A DNA stretch of 8,250 bases, from assembly GCA_913063005.1 (NCBI GenBank), contig CAJXZI010000078.1, positions 1-8,250 on the forward strand, written 5' to 3'. Source of the stretch: an uncultured Halieaceae bacterium (GTDB lineage Bacteria > Pseudomonadota > Gammaproteobacteria > Pseudomonadales > Halieaceae). The notes beneath the pieces were generated by a model, which had not been told where the DNA came from, made no database searches, and saw only the letters and a program-made list of their open reading frames with translations. Below, in pieces: positions 1 through 6,587 of the stretch. Each line of letters begins with the position of its first letter. Position 1 is the stretch's first letter. A program made the translations under genes and the position numbers.

Positions 1-1
1 A

Positions 2-1210
2 TCTAGGGAGGGCTTCCATTGCGTCACGGAGCTTGTTGACCAGTCGCTCCCTCGATTTTGCATCAATTTGCGCATGCGTCGGTAAATCTATGGATTGGAT
101 CTTTTGCTTGGTCACCTTCTCGATGTTGTGGAGCATTCGGCGCTCACGCGGTGCAACGAACAAGATGGCCTTACCCGCGCGTCCCGCTCTTCCCGTACGG
201 CCAATTCGGTGAACGTAAGACTCACGATCGAAAGGAATATCGTAGTTAATGACATGGGTTATGCGCTCTACATCGAGGCCTCTCGCGGCAACATCGGTAG
301 CAACAACAATGTCTAAACGACCGTCCTTCAGTTGTTCTACGGTCTTGATTCGTGTCTTTTGATCAATATCGCCGTTGAGCGGAGAGGCGTTAAAACCGCG
401 CTGTCGCAGTTGATCTGCAATGGCTGAGGTCGACTCGCGCGTCCGTACGAAGATGATGACCCCCTGAGTATCTTCTACCGTCATAAATCGGGTGAGTGCA
501 TCGAGTTTGTTCGTGCCCTTCACCAGCCAATAACATTGTTCAATATTGGTATTCGTCGTCGCTTGGGAGGCGATAGAGACCTCCACGGGCTCCACGAGGT
601 GCACACTGGCGATTTCACGAATACGCGGCGGCATGGTGGCCGAAAAGAGTGCTACGCGCCGACCCTTGGGTGTCTGAGCGAGAATCTCGTCAACATCGTC
701 GATAAACCCCATGCGGAGCATCTCATCGGCTTCATCCAATACAACGGTCTTAATCTGACTGAAGTCAGCAGACTTGCGATTGAGGTGGTCAAGCAGACGG
801 CCGGGCGTAGCAACAATGACGTGGACACCTTCTCTCAATTGCTTGAGCTGCTGGCGCATGTCGTTACCCCCGCACAAGGCAACGACTTTGCACCCCTTAG
901 AGCGCTTTGCGTAGCTTCTGAACGCATCCGCGACCTGCATCGACAGCTCACGCGTTGGGCAAAGAACAAGAATCTGCGGCACAACCGAACCAAAATCCAA
1001 GCTCGCTAGTGAGGGCAGTGCAAAAGCCGCCGTCTTGCCGGTACCTGTCTGAGCAATACCGACAACGTCCTGCCCGCTGAGCATGGCAGGAATTGTCTCT
1101 GCTTGTATAGGCGTCGCAGCCTCGTATCCCAGGTCAGTCAGGGAGTTCAGCAAAAAGTGAGGCAAACCAAGGCTGTCGAAAGCCGTTGGCGAATTATCGG
1201 AATCGGTCAT
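2..1210 (-). CDS. deaD: DEAD-box ATP-dependent RNA helicase, DeaD/CsdA type (3' end outside window)
   Basis: ATP-driven RNA duplex unwinding; DeaD/CsdA of E. coli acts in cold-shock mRNA unwinding, ribosome assembly and RNA decay. Reading the minus strand from the ATG at 1210 gives 403 residues with no stop before the left edge. All core motifs are present: Q motif TPIQAE (33-38), Walker A AQTGTGKT (53-60), PTREL (85-89), TPGRLLD (135-141), DEAD (159-162), SAT (190-192), VATDVAARGLD (303-313) and HRIGRTGRAGRAG (334-346). The 'DEADEMLRMGFIDDV' stretch and the match continuing past the helicase core resemble E. coli DeaD more than SrmB, RhlB or RhlE. The C-terminal RNA-binding region expected of DeaD lies outside the window. 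The start is set by family alignment (FDSLGLP directly follows); no clear Shine-Dalgarno precedes it. Family assignment is firm, DeaD subtype likely. Confidence 0.95.
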   Translation of the reverse strand, partial: MTDSDNSPTAFDSLGLPHFLLNSLTDLGYEAATPIQAETIPAMLSGQDVVGIAQTGTGKTAAFALPSLASLDFGSVVPQILVLCPTRELSMQVADAFRSYAKRSKGCKVVALCGGNDMRQQLKQLREGVHVIVATPGRLLDHLNRKSADFSQIKTVVLDEADEMLRMGFIDDVDEILAQTPKGRRVALFSATMPPRIREIASVHLVEPVEVSIASQATTNTNIEQCYWLVKGTNKLDALTRFMTVEDTQGVIIFVRTRESTSAIADQLRQRGFNASPLNGDIDQKTRIKTVEQLKDGRLDIVVATDVAARGLDVERITHVINYDIPFDRESYVHRIGRTGRAGRAGKAILFVAPRERRMLHNIEKVTKQKIQSIDLPTHAQIDAKSRERLVNKLRDAMEALPR

Positions 1211-1374
1211 GGAATATGTACGGGCTGGGAAACCGCGCAGACTACGCGCACATCTACGCCTTAGAAAGGTAAATCCTGCCTATATCCACGATTTCGCACA
1301 TCGAGCTTGAGACTTTGCTAGACGTTGAGTCGTTAACGCTCACAGCGGTTATAAAGCTTGGTTGCTAGATTGCA
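1211..1374 (-). promoter_or_regulatory. Intergenic leader upstream of deaD, with possible -10 box and small hairpin
   Basis: This 164-base gap separates the stop of the MFS gene from the helicase start, both on the minus strand. Read on the minus strand, 1353-1348 is TATAAC, one base off the -10 consensus, but I find no good -35 at the right distance. A 6-bp stem with one bulge (1335-1340 with 1344-1350, 3-base loop) overlaps it and is not followed by a U-run, so it is not a convincing terminator. An 8-bp palindrome CGTTAACG lies at 1331-1338. If transcription starts near 1341 the helicase would have a leader of about 130 bases, which recalls the long cold-shock leader of E. coli csdA; that comparison is inference. 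Confidence 0.3.
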
Positions 1375-2685
1375 TCACGTAATGGGATCTATAACACCTT
1401 GAGTTTTTTCAATATCGCTGAGCAGAGCTCGCTGCGCTTTCCAAAAAAAGAACACGCCCGATGTACCAATGGTGAGCGCGGTTACCATGGCATATCGTAA
1501 GTTCTCAGCGCCAAAATGTGTGCTGTAGGCGTCTGACAGCGCGCCAACGAACAGCGGGCCTAAGCCAAGGCCAATCATATTTATCACGAACAGCAGTATG
1601 GCGGATGTGCTGGCGCGCATACCGGCGGGCACCAGTGTGTGACAAATGGCGATGCAGGGGCCTAGATAGAGCGTGCCCAAAATGTGGCCGGGCGCGTAGG
1701 CCATAATCACGTATAACGGCTCAGTCCCCAAAAGGGTGATGTAGGACATTGGCAGGGAGAGCGCGATTCCATAGAGCGCAATGCGGACATACCAACGCTT
1801 ATCTTTTTTGCCCCAACGGTCAGCTAAATAGCCCCCGAGAAAGGTTCCTAACATGCCGGTCGTGCCGCCAATGATACCCAGGACCACGCCCACTTCAGTG
1901 ACCGACAGGCCATAGTTGCGAATCAGTAAAGACGGAAAGAAATTACCGTTGCCGTACCCAACAAATGACGCAGTGGAGCATCCCAGCGCTATCCACCAAA
2001 ACGATGGACGCTTGGCCAAAACAGCCATCGTGTCTTTAAAACTTGCCTTATCTTGGCTGGTTGCCGAAGCCAAGGTTCGCCTGGGCTCCTTGACCAAAAC
2101 GAGTAGCAGGAATGCAAGCACAATGCCTGGAATACCCACTATGAAGAAGGCGTTTCGCCAGCCGAAGGTCTCAGCAATCCATCCGCCGGCGAAGTAGCCG
2201 AAAAATATCCCGAAGTAGATCCCGGTGGTATAGATAGATATCGCTGTGCCGCGTTTCTCCTCGGGGAAATAGTCGCTCAGCATCGAGTGTGATGGTGGAG
2301 ATCCGCCGGCTTCACCCAGTCCGACACCAAGGCGTGCGAGCAACAACTGCGTGTAGTTTTGTACCATTCCCGAGAGGGTGGTCATAATACTGAAGATGCC
2401 GAGCGAGGCTGCGACGATATTCCTTCGATTACTGCGATCAGCGAGCCAGGCGATCGGTATCCCTGCGGTCACATAGACAACCGCGAAGCTAAAGCCGGTT
2501 AACAACCCTAGCTGTGTATCACTGAGGCCGAGATCGGCTTTTATCGGCTCTTGGAGGATGACCAGAATCTGGCGGTCGATAAAGTTAAAGGTGTAGACCA
2601 GCGTCAGGATGCCCAGAACAAACCACTTGTAATTTGAGGAGTGGTTGGTGGAGATATTGGAGGCGTCTTTGGTCACTTCTTCCAC
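1375..2685 (-). CDS. MFS transporter, spinster-like family
   Basis: Inner-membrane secondary transporter of the major facilitator superfamily; 436 residues, normal for a 12-helix member. Hydrophobic segments alternate along the whole length, starting at about residues 21-36. The first helix ends in FNFIDRQIL (33-41), which I associate with spinster-like MFS proteins. The MFS loop motif appears twice as expected from the internal duplication: GIPIAWLADRSNRR (75-88) and GGYLADRWGKK (284-294). GEAGGSPPSHSMLSDYFP (124-141) is another strongly conserved family stretch. The start is GTG at 2685; there is an in-frame TAA 9 codons upstream and no better start between. The substrate cannot be read from the sequence and the neighbours (deaD downstream, divergent moaCDE) do not suggest one. 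Confidence 0.88.
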   Translation of the reverse strand: MEEVTKDASNISTNHSSNYKWFVLGILTLVYTFNFIDRQILVILQEPIKADLGLSDTQLGLLTGFSFAVVYVTAGIPIAWLADRSNRRNIVAASLGIFSIMTTLSGMVQNYTQLLLARLGVGLGEAGGSPPSHSMLSDYFPEEKRGTAISIYTTGIYFGIFFGYFAGGWIAETFGWRNAFFIVGIPGIVLAFLLLVLVKEPRRTLASATSQDKASFKDTMAVLAKRPSFWWIALGCSTASFVGYGNGNFFPSLLIRNYGLSVTEVGVVLGIIGGTTGMLGTFLGGYLADRWGKKDKRWYVRIALYGIALSLPMSYITLLGTEPLYVIMAYAPGHILGTLYLGPCIAICHTLVPAGMRASTSAILLFVINMIGLGLGPLFVGALSDAYSTHFGAENLRYAMVTALTIGTSGVFFFWKAQRALLSDIEKTQGVIDPIT

Positions 2686-2708
2686 CGTTTCACGTTGTGC
2701 ACCCCATC

Positions 2709-2738
2709 TTTATCGTTATCAAGGAGCTTTCGTGTCAC
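2709..2738 (-). promoter_or_regulatory. Possible sigma-70 promoter for the MFS gene
   Basis: On the minus strand, GTGACA (2738-2733; 5 of 6 to TTGACA) and GATAAA (2714-2709; 4 of 6 to TATAAT) are separated by 18 bases. Transcription would start near 2702, giving a leader of roughly 17 bases before the GTG at 2685. On the plus strand two CACAG copies start exactly 10 bases apart (2736 and 2746) beside the -35 element, a possible but weak operator-like feature. Confidence 0.35.
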
Positions 2739-2794
2739 AGCATGCCACAGTTGCGGTAAGCTTCCAGCTTTCAACGCTGCGACACAAAAGATAA
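2732..2794 (+). CDS. Possible 20-residue leader peptide coupled to moaC
   Basis: A consensus Shine-Dalgarno AAGGAG (2721-2726) sits 5 bases before a GTG at 2732 that opens 20 codons, MSQHATVAVSFQLSTLRHKR. The stop TAA (2792-2794) shares its last A with the moaC ATG (TAATG), the classic arrangement for translational coupling. It is in a different frame from moaC. moaC itself has no clear ribosome binding site, so ribosomes ending this frame could start moaC. I recognise no homologue, and the small size means chance cannot be excluded. An alternative is that AAGGAG is a fortuitous match and the region is plain 5' leader. Confidence 0.35.
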   Translation: MSQHATVAVSFQLSTLRHKR

Positions 2795-3282
2795 TGAGTA
2801 ACGAGCATTCATTGACGCACCTCGATAACCGCGGTGAAGCCCACATGGTGGACGTGGGCGATAAAGAAGTCACACAGCGAGTGGCAGTTGCGCGGTCAAA
2901 GATTCGCATGGCGTCGTCGACACTTGCAGCCATCGAGTCCAGCGAGCTAAAAAAAGGCGACGCGCTTGCTACAGCGAGGATTGCGGCGATCCAGGCGGCG
3001 AAGAAGACGAGCGATCTTATACCGCTATGCCACCCTTTACCGATCACTAAAGTATCGGTCGATATGCAGTTGGATCACGAGCTTCCCGGGGTCGTGACCG
3101 AGGTGACGTGTAAAGTGCGTGGCCAAACAGGTATAGAAATGGAGGCCCTCACTGCGGCCTCTGTCGCCGCGCTCACAATCTACGATATGGCCAAAGGGCT
3201 TGATCGGGGCATGGTAATTGAAGAGGTGGCTTTACTCGAAAAAACCGGCGGTAAGTCAGGGGAGTGGCGCCATGGCGATTAG
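2794..3282 (+). CDS. moaC: Cyclic pyranopterin monophosphate synthase MoaC
   Basis: Cytoplasmic enzyme that converts 3',8-cyclo-7,8-dihydro-GTP, the MoaA product, into cyclic pyranopterin monophosphate, the second step of molybdenum cofactor synthesis. 162 residues, as usual for the family. Signature stretches are GEAHMVDV (14-21), KKGDALATARIA (53-64), DLIPLCHPL (74-82), TGIEMEALTAASVAALTIYDM (starts 112) and TGGKSG (151-156). Residues matching the E. coli active site are present: K54, H80, E115/E117, D131, K134 and K150. The frame is open upstream to 2641, but the ATG at 2794 matches the E. coli N terminus, so I use it. The 3' end overlaps moaD by 11 bases. No strong ribosome binding site precedes it; it may depend on the leader frame ending at its start. 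Confidence 0.96.
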   Translation: MSNEHSLTHLDNRGEAHMVDVGDKEVTQRVAVARSKIRMASSTLAAIESSELKKGDALATARIAAIQAAKKTSDLIPLCHPLPITKVSVDMQLDHELPGVVTEVTCKVRGQTGIEMEALTAASVAALTIYDMAKGLDRGMVIEEVALLEKTGGKSGEWRHGD

Positions 3283-3526
3283 GGTTAAGTTTTTTTCTCT
3301 CATTAGAGAGGCCGTGGAAACCGAGGAGCTGACACTCAATTTCGATGCGGAAATATCGACAGTTGCAGGGCTTAAGTCGTTTCTTGGCGAGCGCGGTGAG
3401 GCGTGGGTGGAAGCGTTATCGCATCCAAATCTTATTCAGGCAGTGAATCAACGCGTCGTGTTTCAGGAGGAGGCGATCAATGACGGTGATGACGTCGCCT
3501 TTTTCCCTCCCATGACCGGGGGCTGA
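3272..3526 (+). CDS. moaD: Molybdopterin synthase small subunit MoaD (sulfur carrier)
   Basis: Ubiquitin-fold sulfur carrier; its C-terminal glycine is adenylated by MoeB, thiocarboxylated, and then donates sulfur within the MoaD2-MoaE2 molybdopterin synthase. 84 residues, close to the 81 of E. coli. The start MAIRVKFFSLIRE and the end FFPPMTGG, closing on the obligatory Gly-Gly, are diagnostic. The ATG at 3272 lies inside the end of moaC, with AGGGGAG (3258-3264) a suitable distance upstream; longer in-frame starts would add a tail unlike the family. The stop TGA is one base from the moaE start. No moeB is visible in the window. Confidence 0.95.
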   Translation: MAIRVKFFSLIREAVETEELTLNFDAEISTVAGLKSFLGERGEAWVEALSHPNLIQAVNQRVVFQEEAINDGDDVAFFPPMTGG

Positions 3527-3527
3527 C

Positions 3528-3992
3528 GTGTCAGTTACGATCACCGACAGCGATATAAGTCCTGGAGATTTAGCGACAGCGTTTTATGCGGATAACCCGC
3601 ACGGAGCCGTGACGACATTTGCAGGGTTTGTGCGGGACTTTAATACGCAGGGTGAAGTTGAGACATTGCACTTAGAGTGCTACGTAGAAATGGCGGAGCG
3701 GGTTTTGAGTGATCTCGGCGCCGAGGCTAGACAGCGGTTTGGCCTCAAATCGTGGCAGATTGTCCACCGTTTTGGCAGTCTCTCGAGTACAACGCCCATC
3801 GTTTTTGTGGCAACAAGCGCCGATCATCGTGCCGAGGCCTTCAGTGCTTGTGAGTTTGTCATGGACACACTCAAAACAGACGCCCCTTTTTGGAAGCGAG
3901 AAGATTTCGAGGGTGAGCAGCAATGGGTTACAGTGGCCGCGCGAGATGTTGACCGCAGACGGCGGTGGGATACCAAGGATCCAGTTTCATGA
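3528..3992 (+). CDS. moaE: Molybdopterin synthase catalytic subunit MoaE
   Basis: Large subunit of molybdopterin synthase, which inserts two sulfurs from MoaD thiocarboxylate into cyclic pyranopterin monophosphate. 154 residues, normal length. Family landmarks are GAVTTFAGFVRD (26-37), LHLECY (47-52), VHRFG (79-83), the H100-R101 pair, and LKTDAPFWKRE (115-125), which carries the two catalytic lysines K116 and K123 (K119 and K126 in E. coli). The start is GTG at 3528, one base after the moaD stop, with a GGGGG ribosome-binding run at 3518-3522. The last bases overlap the ATG of the Nudix gene (ATGA), so the four genes 2794-4537 look like one transcript. moaA and moaB are not in the window. 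Confidence 0.95.
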   Translation: MSVTITDSDISPGDLATAFYADNPHGAVTTFAGFVRDFNTQGEVETLHLECYVEMAERVLSDLGAEARQRFGLKSWQIVHRFGSLSSTTPIVFVATSADHRAEAFSACEFVMDTLKTDAPFWKREDFEGEQQWVTVAARDVDRRRRWDTKDPVS

Positions 3993-4537
3993 AGTATTGT
4001 TCCAAGTGCGCCACTGAGGTTGAACGGAGAATTCCCGAGGGTGAGGATCGAGAGCGCGATGTGTGTCCAGCCTGTCATGAGATTTTCTACGTTAATCCGA
4101 AGATTATTTGCGGCTGTATTCCGACCGTTGGAGACAAGGTACTGCTCTGCAAGCGTGCTATCGAACCTCGTTACGGCAAATGGACGCTACCTGCTGGGTT
4201 CATGGAGAACCGTGAGACGACTGAGGAGGGCGCTGCTCGGGAAATGTGGGAAGAGGCTGAGGCACGCGCTGTTGATATGAGCCTTTATCGCATTTTCGAC
4301 GTGCCACATATCAGTCAAGTCTACGTCTTTTATCGCTGTGAAGTGCTTGATGGAAAATTCGGTGCCGGCTCAGAGAGTTTGGAAAGTCGCTTGTACGCTG
4401 AAGATGAGATCCCTTGGGATGAGCTCGCATTTCCTGTCGTTATTGAGATGCTGCGAGAGTTCTTCGAGGACCGGAAGGCTCAAGAATTCCCTATTCGAAA
4501 TAGCACAATCAGATACCAATACCGCCGCGCGGGCTAG
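3989..4537 (+). CDS. Nudix hydrolase with N-terminal zinc ribbon
   Basis: Probable hydrolase of a nucleoside diphosphate linked to another moiety; 182 residues. The N terminus has two CxxC pairs (C4/C7 and C26/C29) forming a zinc ribbon. The Nudix box runs from G70: G-x5-E76-x7-R84-E85-M-W-E88-E89, with all metal-binding glutamates present. The usual glycine after EE is replaced (EEAEA); I recall this subfamily often departing there, so I do not read it as inactivation. The stretch GKWTLPAGFMENRE (63-76) is typical of these zinc-ribbon Nudix proteins, which are shorter than NudC. The ATG at 3989 overlaps the moaE stop, and AAGGA (3975-3979) lies 9 bases upstream. The substrate (NADH-like, ADP-ribose, FAD or other) cannot be told from sequence. 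Confidence 0.9.
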   Translation: MKYCSKCATEVERRIPEGEDRERDVCPACHEIFYVNPKIICGCIPTVGDKVLLCKRAIEPRYGKWTLPAGFMENRETTEEGAAREMWEEAEARAVDMSLYRIFDVPHISQVYVFYRCEVLDGKFGAGSESLESRLYAEDEIPWDELAFPVVIEMLREFFEDRKAQEFPIRNSTIRYQYRRAG

Positions 4538-4588
4538 GGCCTACCGGCGCTGCATTTAACGAAAAATCAGTCACACGAGGGTTTACAA

Positions 4589-5065
4589 ATGGGTTTACCA
4601 ACAACGGGGGCACCGGCACCTGCGTTCTCACTTCAGGATCACACTGGCGCTGAGGTTTCTCTCAGTGACTACAAGGGCAAAAAGAATGTGCTGGTCTACT
4701 TTTACCCCAAAGCGATGACTCCAGGATGCACGGTACAAGCACAAGGCCTTCGCGATATTGCAGAACAACTGGCTGCTCACGATACAGTTGTTTTCGGTAT
4801 CAGCCCCGATCCAGTAAAACGCTTAGCGAAGTTTGTTGAGCGTGACGCGCTTAACTTCCAACTTTTGAGTGATGAGGATCATTCGGTGGCCGATGCTTAC
4901 GGTGCATGGGGCCCCAAGAAGTTTATGGGCAAAGAGTATGATGGCATTCTACGCACCAGCTATCTCGTTGATAAAGACGGCAATCTTTGCCAGATCATCA
5001 ACAAATTTAAGACGAAAGATCACCACGAAGTCGTATTAAATACGCTCCAAGAACTGGGGCTATGA
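4589..5065 (+). CDS. bcp: Peroxiredoxin, Bcp/PrxQ family, lacking the usual resolving cysteine
   Basis: Cytoplasmic thiol peroxidase reducing H2O2 and organic hydroperoxides. 158 residues, the family norm. The core is VLVYFYPKAMTPGCTVQ (34-50), with peroxidatic C47 and its T44/P45 environment; LLSDEDH (92-98), FMGKEYDGI (112-120) and R122 also match E. coli Bcp. E. coli Bcp has a second cysteine five residues on (PGCTVQACGLRD); here that position is Gln52 (PGCTVQAQGLRD). The only other cysteine is C134, far from the usual resolving sites. The protein therefore reads as a one-cysteine enzyme needing an external thiol. GAGGG (4577-4581) lies 7 bases before the ATG. Its stop overlaps the GST start by 4 bases. 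Confidence 0.93.
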   Translation: MGLPTTGAPAPAFSLQDHTGAEVSLSDYKGKKNVLVYFYPKAMTPGCTVQAQGLRDIAEQLAAHDTVVFGISPDPVKRLAKFVERDALNFQLLSDEDHSVADAYGAWGPKKFMGKEYDGILRTSYLVDKDGNLCQIINKFKTKDHHEVVLNTLQELGL

Positions 5066-5763
5066 TCGATCTATTCACATCGCCAACGCCCAACGGGCAC
5101 AAGGTATCCATTGCCTTAGAGGAGATGGGCCTCGAGTATGAGGTTCACACCATCGATCTGAGATCAGGCGAGCAAAAGCAAGAGCCTTTCTTGACACACT
5201 CGCCCAACGGACGGATTCCGGCAATCTATGACCGGGATCATGATTTATCTATCTTCGAGTCGGGTGCGATCATGATCCACTTGGCGGAGAAAAGCGGCAA
5301 ATTCCTGCCGAGCGATGTGGTCGGTCGATCGCGCGTTATCCAATGGCTGATGTTCCAGATGGGTGGTGTTGGACCGATGATGGGGCAGGCCAACGTATTC
5401 TTTCGTTACTTCCCCGAAAAAATCCAGCCCGCAATCGATCGGTATCAAAGTGAGGGGCGGCGCTTATTTGAGGTTTTGAATACGCAGCTGGGCAAGACCG
5501 AGTATTTGGCAGGCGATTACAGTATCGCGGACATGGCGAACTGGGCGTGGGTGCGATCGCATCGGTGGAGCGGTATCGAGATCGATGGCCTTGAGCATTT
5601 ACAGCGCTGGCACAACGCCATCAAAGTACGCCCGGCAGCTGAGAAAGGCATTACGGTACCTGTCGATGTGCGATTATTGCGGGATGGCATGGAGGACTCG
5701 AAAGAGACTCAAGATTTCATCAAAGGTGCGCAAACGATGGTGCAGGGAATTATGAAGGATTGA
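5062..5763 (+). CDS. yfcG: Glutathione S-transferase, Nu class (YfcG-like, disulfide-bond oxidoreductase)
   Basis: Nu-class GSTs such as E. coli YfcG bind glutathione without using a catalytic Tyr, Ser or Cys and show strong disulfide-bond reductase activity. 233 residues, slightly longer than YfcG (215) because of a C-terminal tail. The N-terminal thioredoxin-like domain has PTPNGHK (8-14) with the Thr9 and Asn11 characteristic of the class, SPNGRIPAI (47-55) with the cis-proline P54, and the glutathione-binding ESG (66-68). The helical domain has QWLMFQMGGVGPMMGQ (94-109) and the N-capping box SIADMA (154-159). The protein contains no cysteine at all. The ATG at 5062 overlaps the bcp stop as ATGA, so translation is very likely coupled. 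The symbol reflects closest remembered family, not proven orthology. Confidence 0.9.
   Translation: MIDLFTSPTPNGHKVSIALEEMGLEYEVHTIDLRSGEQKQEPFLTHSPNGRIPAIYDRDHDLSIFESGAIMIHLAEKSGKFLPSDVVGRSRVIQWLMFQMGGVGPMMGQANVFFRYFPEKIQPAIDRYQSEGRRLFEVLNTQLGKTEYLAGDYSIADMANWAWVRSHRWSGIEIDGLEHLQRWHNAIKVRPAAEKGITVPVDVRLLRDGMEDSKETQDFIKGAQTMVQGIMKD
5755..5759 (+). promoter_or_regulatory. Ribosome binding site that fixes the TTG start of exonuclease III
   Basis: AAGGA at the very end of the GST gene stands 8 bases before the TTG at 5768. An in-frame TGA at 5753 excludes any longer reading frame, and no ATG or GTG occurs nearby, so this site supports TTG as the real start. Confidence 0.6.
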
Positions 5764-5767
5764 CAGC

Positions 5768-6538
5768 TTGTTTAGAGTAATTACCTGCAACACCAACGGA
5801 ATCAGAGCAGCCCACCGAAAGGGATTCTTTGAATGGCTTGTACAGCAAGACGCTGACGTTGTTTGCATTCAGGAGACTAAGGCGCAAGAGCATCAATTGG
5901 TTGACGATGCGTTTCGACCTGAGGGTTACCACTGTTATTACAACGACGCGGAAAAGAAAGGCTACAGCGGTACCGCGCTATATGCGAAGCAGGAACCTTC
6001 GGGAGTCCAGACGAAAGTTGGGTGGGAGCCTGTCGATTCGGAAGGTCGCTATCTCAGAGCCGACTTCGAGGGGCTTAGTGTTATTTCCCTCTATGTCCCG
6101 TCAGGCTCGAGCAGTGAGGCTGCTCAGGCGCGCAAAGACGTGTTCATGGAGAAGTTCACGCCACACATGAACGCGCTACTTGAGGAAGATCGGGAGTTCA
6201 TCATTTGCGCGGACTGGAATACCTGTCACCAGAACATTGATATCAAGAACTGGCGCAGCAACCAGAAGAACTCCGGTTTTATGCCGCACGAGCGAGAGTG
6301 GCTGACGCACCTCTACGAACAGCAGGGTTGGGTGGACGTTTTCAGGCAGATGACAAATGAGCCCGACCTCTACACGTGGTGGTCCAACCGAGGGCAGGCG
6401 TGGGCGAACAATACAGGATGGCGACTCGACTACATGCTTGTAACTCCGGGTTTGTCAGGTAAAGGCGAAGATTTCGCAATTTACCGCGATGAGCGCTTCT
6501 CTGATCACGCGCCCGTCACTATCGATTTCAACATCTAA
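5768..6538 (+). CDS. xth: Exodeoxyribonuclease III (AP endonuclease, ExoA/Xth family)
   Basis: Mg-dependent 3'-5' exonuclease and AP endonuclease of base-excision repair; cleans blocked 3' ends left by oxidative damage. 256 residues, as expected. Conserved elements of the EEP fold are all present: NTNGIRAA (8-15), IQETK (34-38) with metal-binding E36, GYSGTALY (65-72), YVPSG (109-113), ADWN (148-151) with D149 and N151, the long NWRSNQKNSGF loop, RLDY (219-222) and SDHAPV (245-250) with the D246-H247 pair. These intact residues separate it from Crc, the related RNA-binding regulator of pseudomonads that has lost the nuclease site. It starts at TTG, 4 bases after the GST stop, and probably shares its transcript with bcp and the GST. 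Confidence 0.93.
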   Translation: MFRVITCNTNGIRAAHRKGFFEWLVQQDADVVCIQETKAQEHQLVDDAFRPEGYHCYYNDAEKKGYSGTALYAKQEPSGVQTKVGWEPVDSEGRYLRADFEGLSVISLYVPSGSSSEAAQARKDVFMEKFTPHMNALLEEDREFIICADWNTCHQNIDIKNWRSNQKNSGFMPHEREWLTHLYEQQGWVDVFRQMTNEPDLYTWWSNRGQAWANNTGWRLDYMLVTPGLSGKGEDFAIYRDERFSDHAPVTIDFNI

Positions 6539-6587
6539 GTGTTAGAACTTTTACACCATAAAATATTGATTTGAATGAGGTTTAATC
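6539..6587 (+). promoter_or_regulatory. AT-rich gap before yajC: possible -10 element and ribosome binding site
   Basis: This 49-base gap is clearly more AT-rich than its surroundings. TAAAAT (6559-6564) could serve as a -10 element, but no -35 at 16-18 bases is evident. GAGG (6577-6580) is 7 bases before the yajC ATG and is a good ribosome binding site. The short inverted repeat GTGT/ACAC (6540-6557) is too weak for a terminator. Confidence 0.3.

Noticed and set aside
536..1009. Open frame of 157 codons on the plus strand
   Set aside because: It lies wholly antisense to the helicase, whose motifs are intact on the minus strand; the frame has no recognisable motif.
1331..1350. Rho-independent terminator after the MFS gene
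   Set aside because: The stem is short and bulged and no U-run follows on the minus strand.
2641..2793. Longer moaC beginning at 2641
   Set aside because: The extra 51 codons would run into the MFS gene antisense and have no family match; MoaC homology begins at the ATG at 2794.
2673..3047. Open frame of 124 codons on the minus strand across the divergent region
   Set aside because: It overlaps the 5' half of moaC antisense and the start of the MFS gene, and reads as a shadow of moaC codon use.
4084..4300. Nudix hydrolase inactivated by loss of the Nudix-box glycine
   Set aside because: All metal-binding glutamates and the arginine are kept, and departure at that glycine is, as far as I recall, common in this zinc-ribbon subfamily.
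5768..6538. Identification as the catabolite repression regulator Crc
   Set aside because: Crc lacks the nuclease residues; here E36, D149, N151, D246 and H247 are all present.
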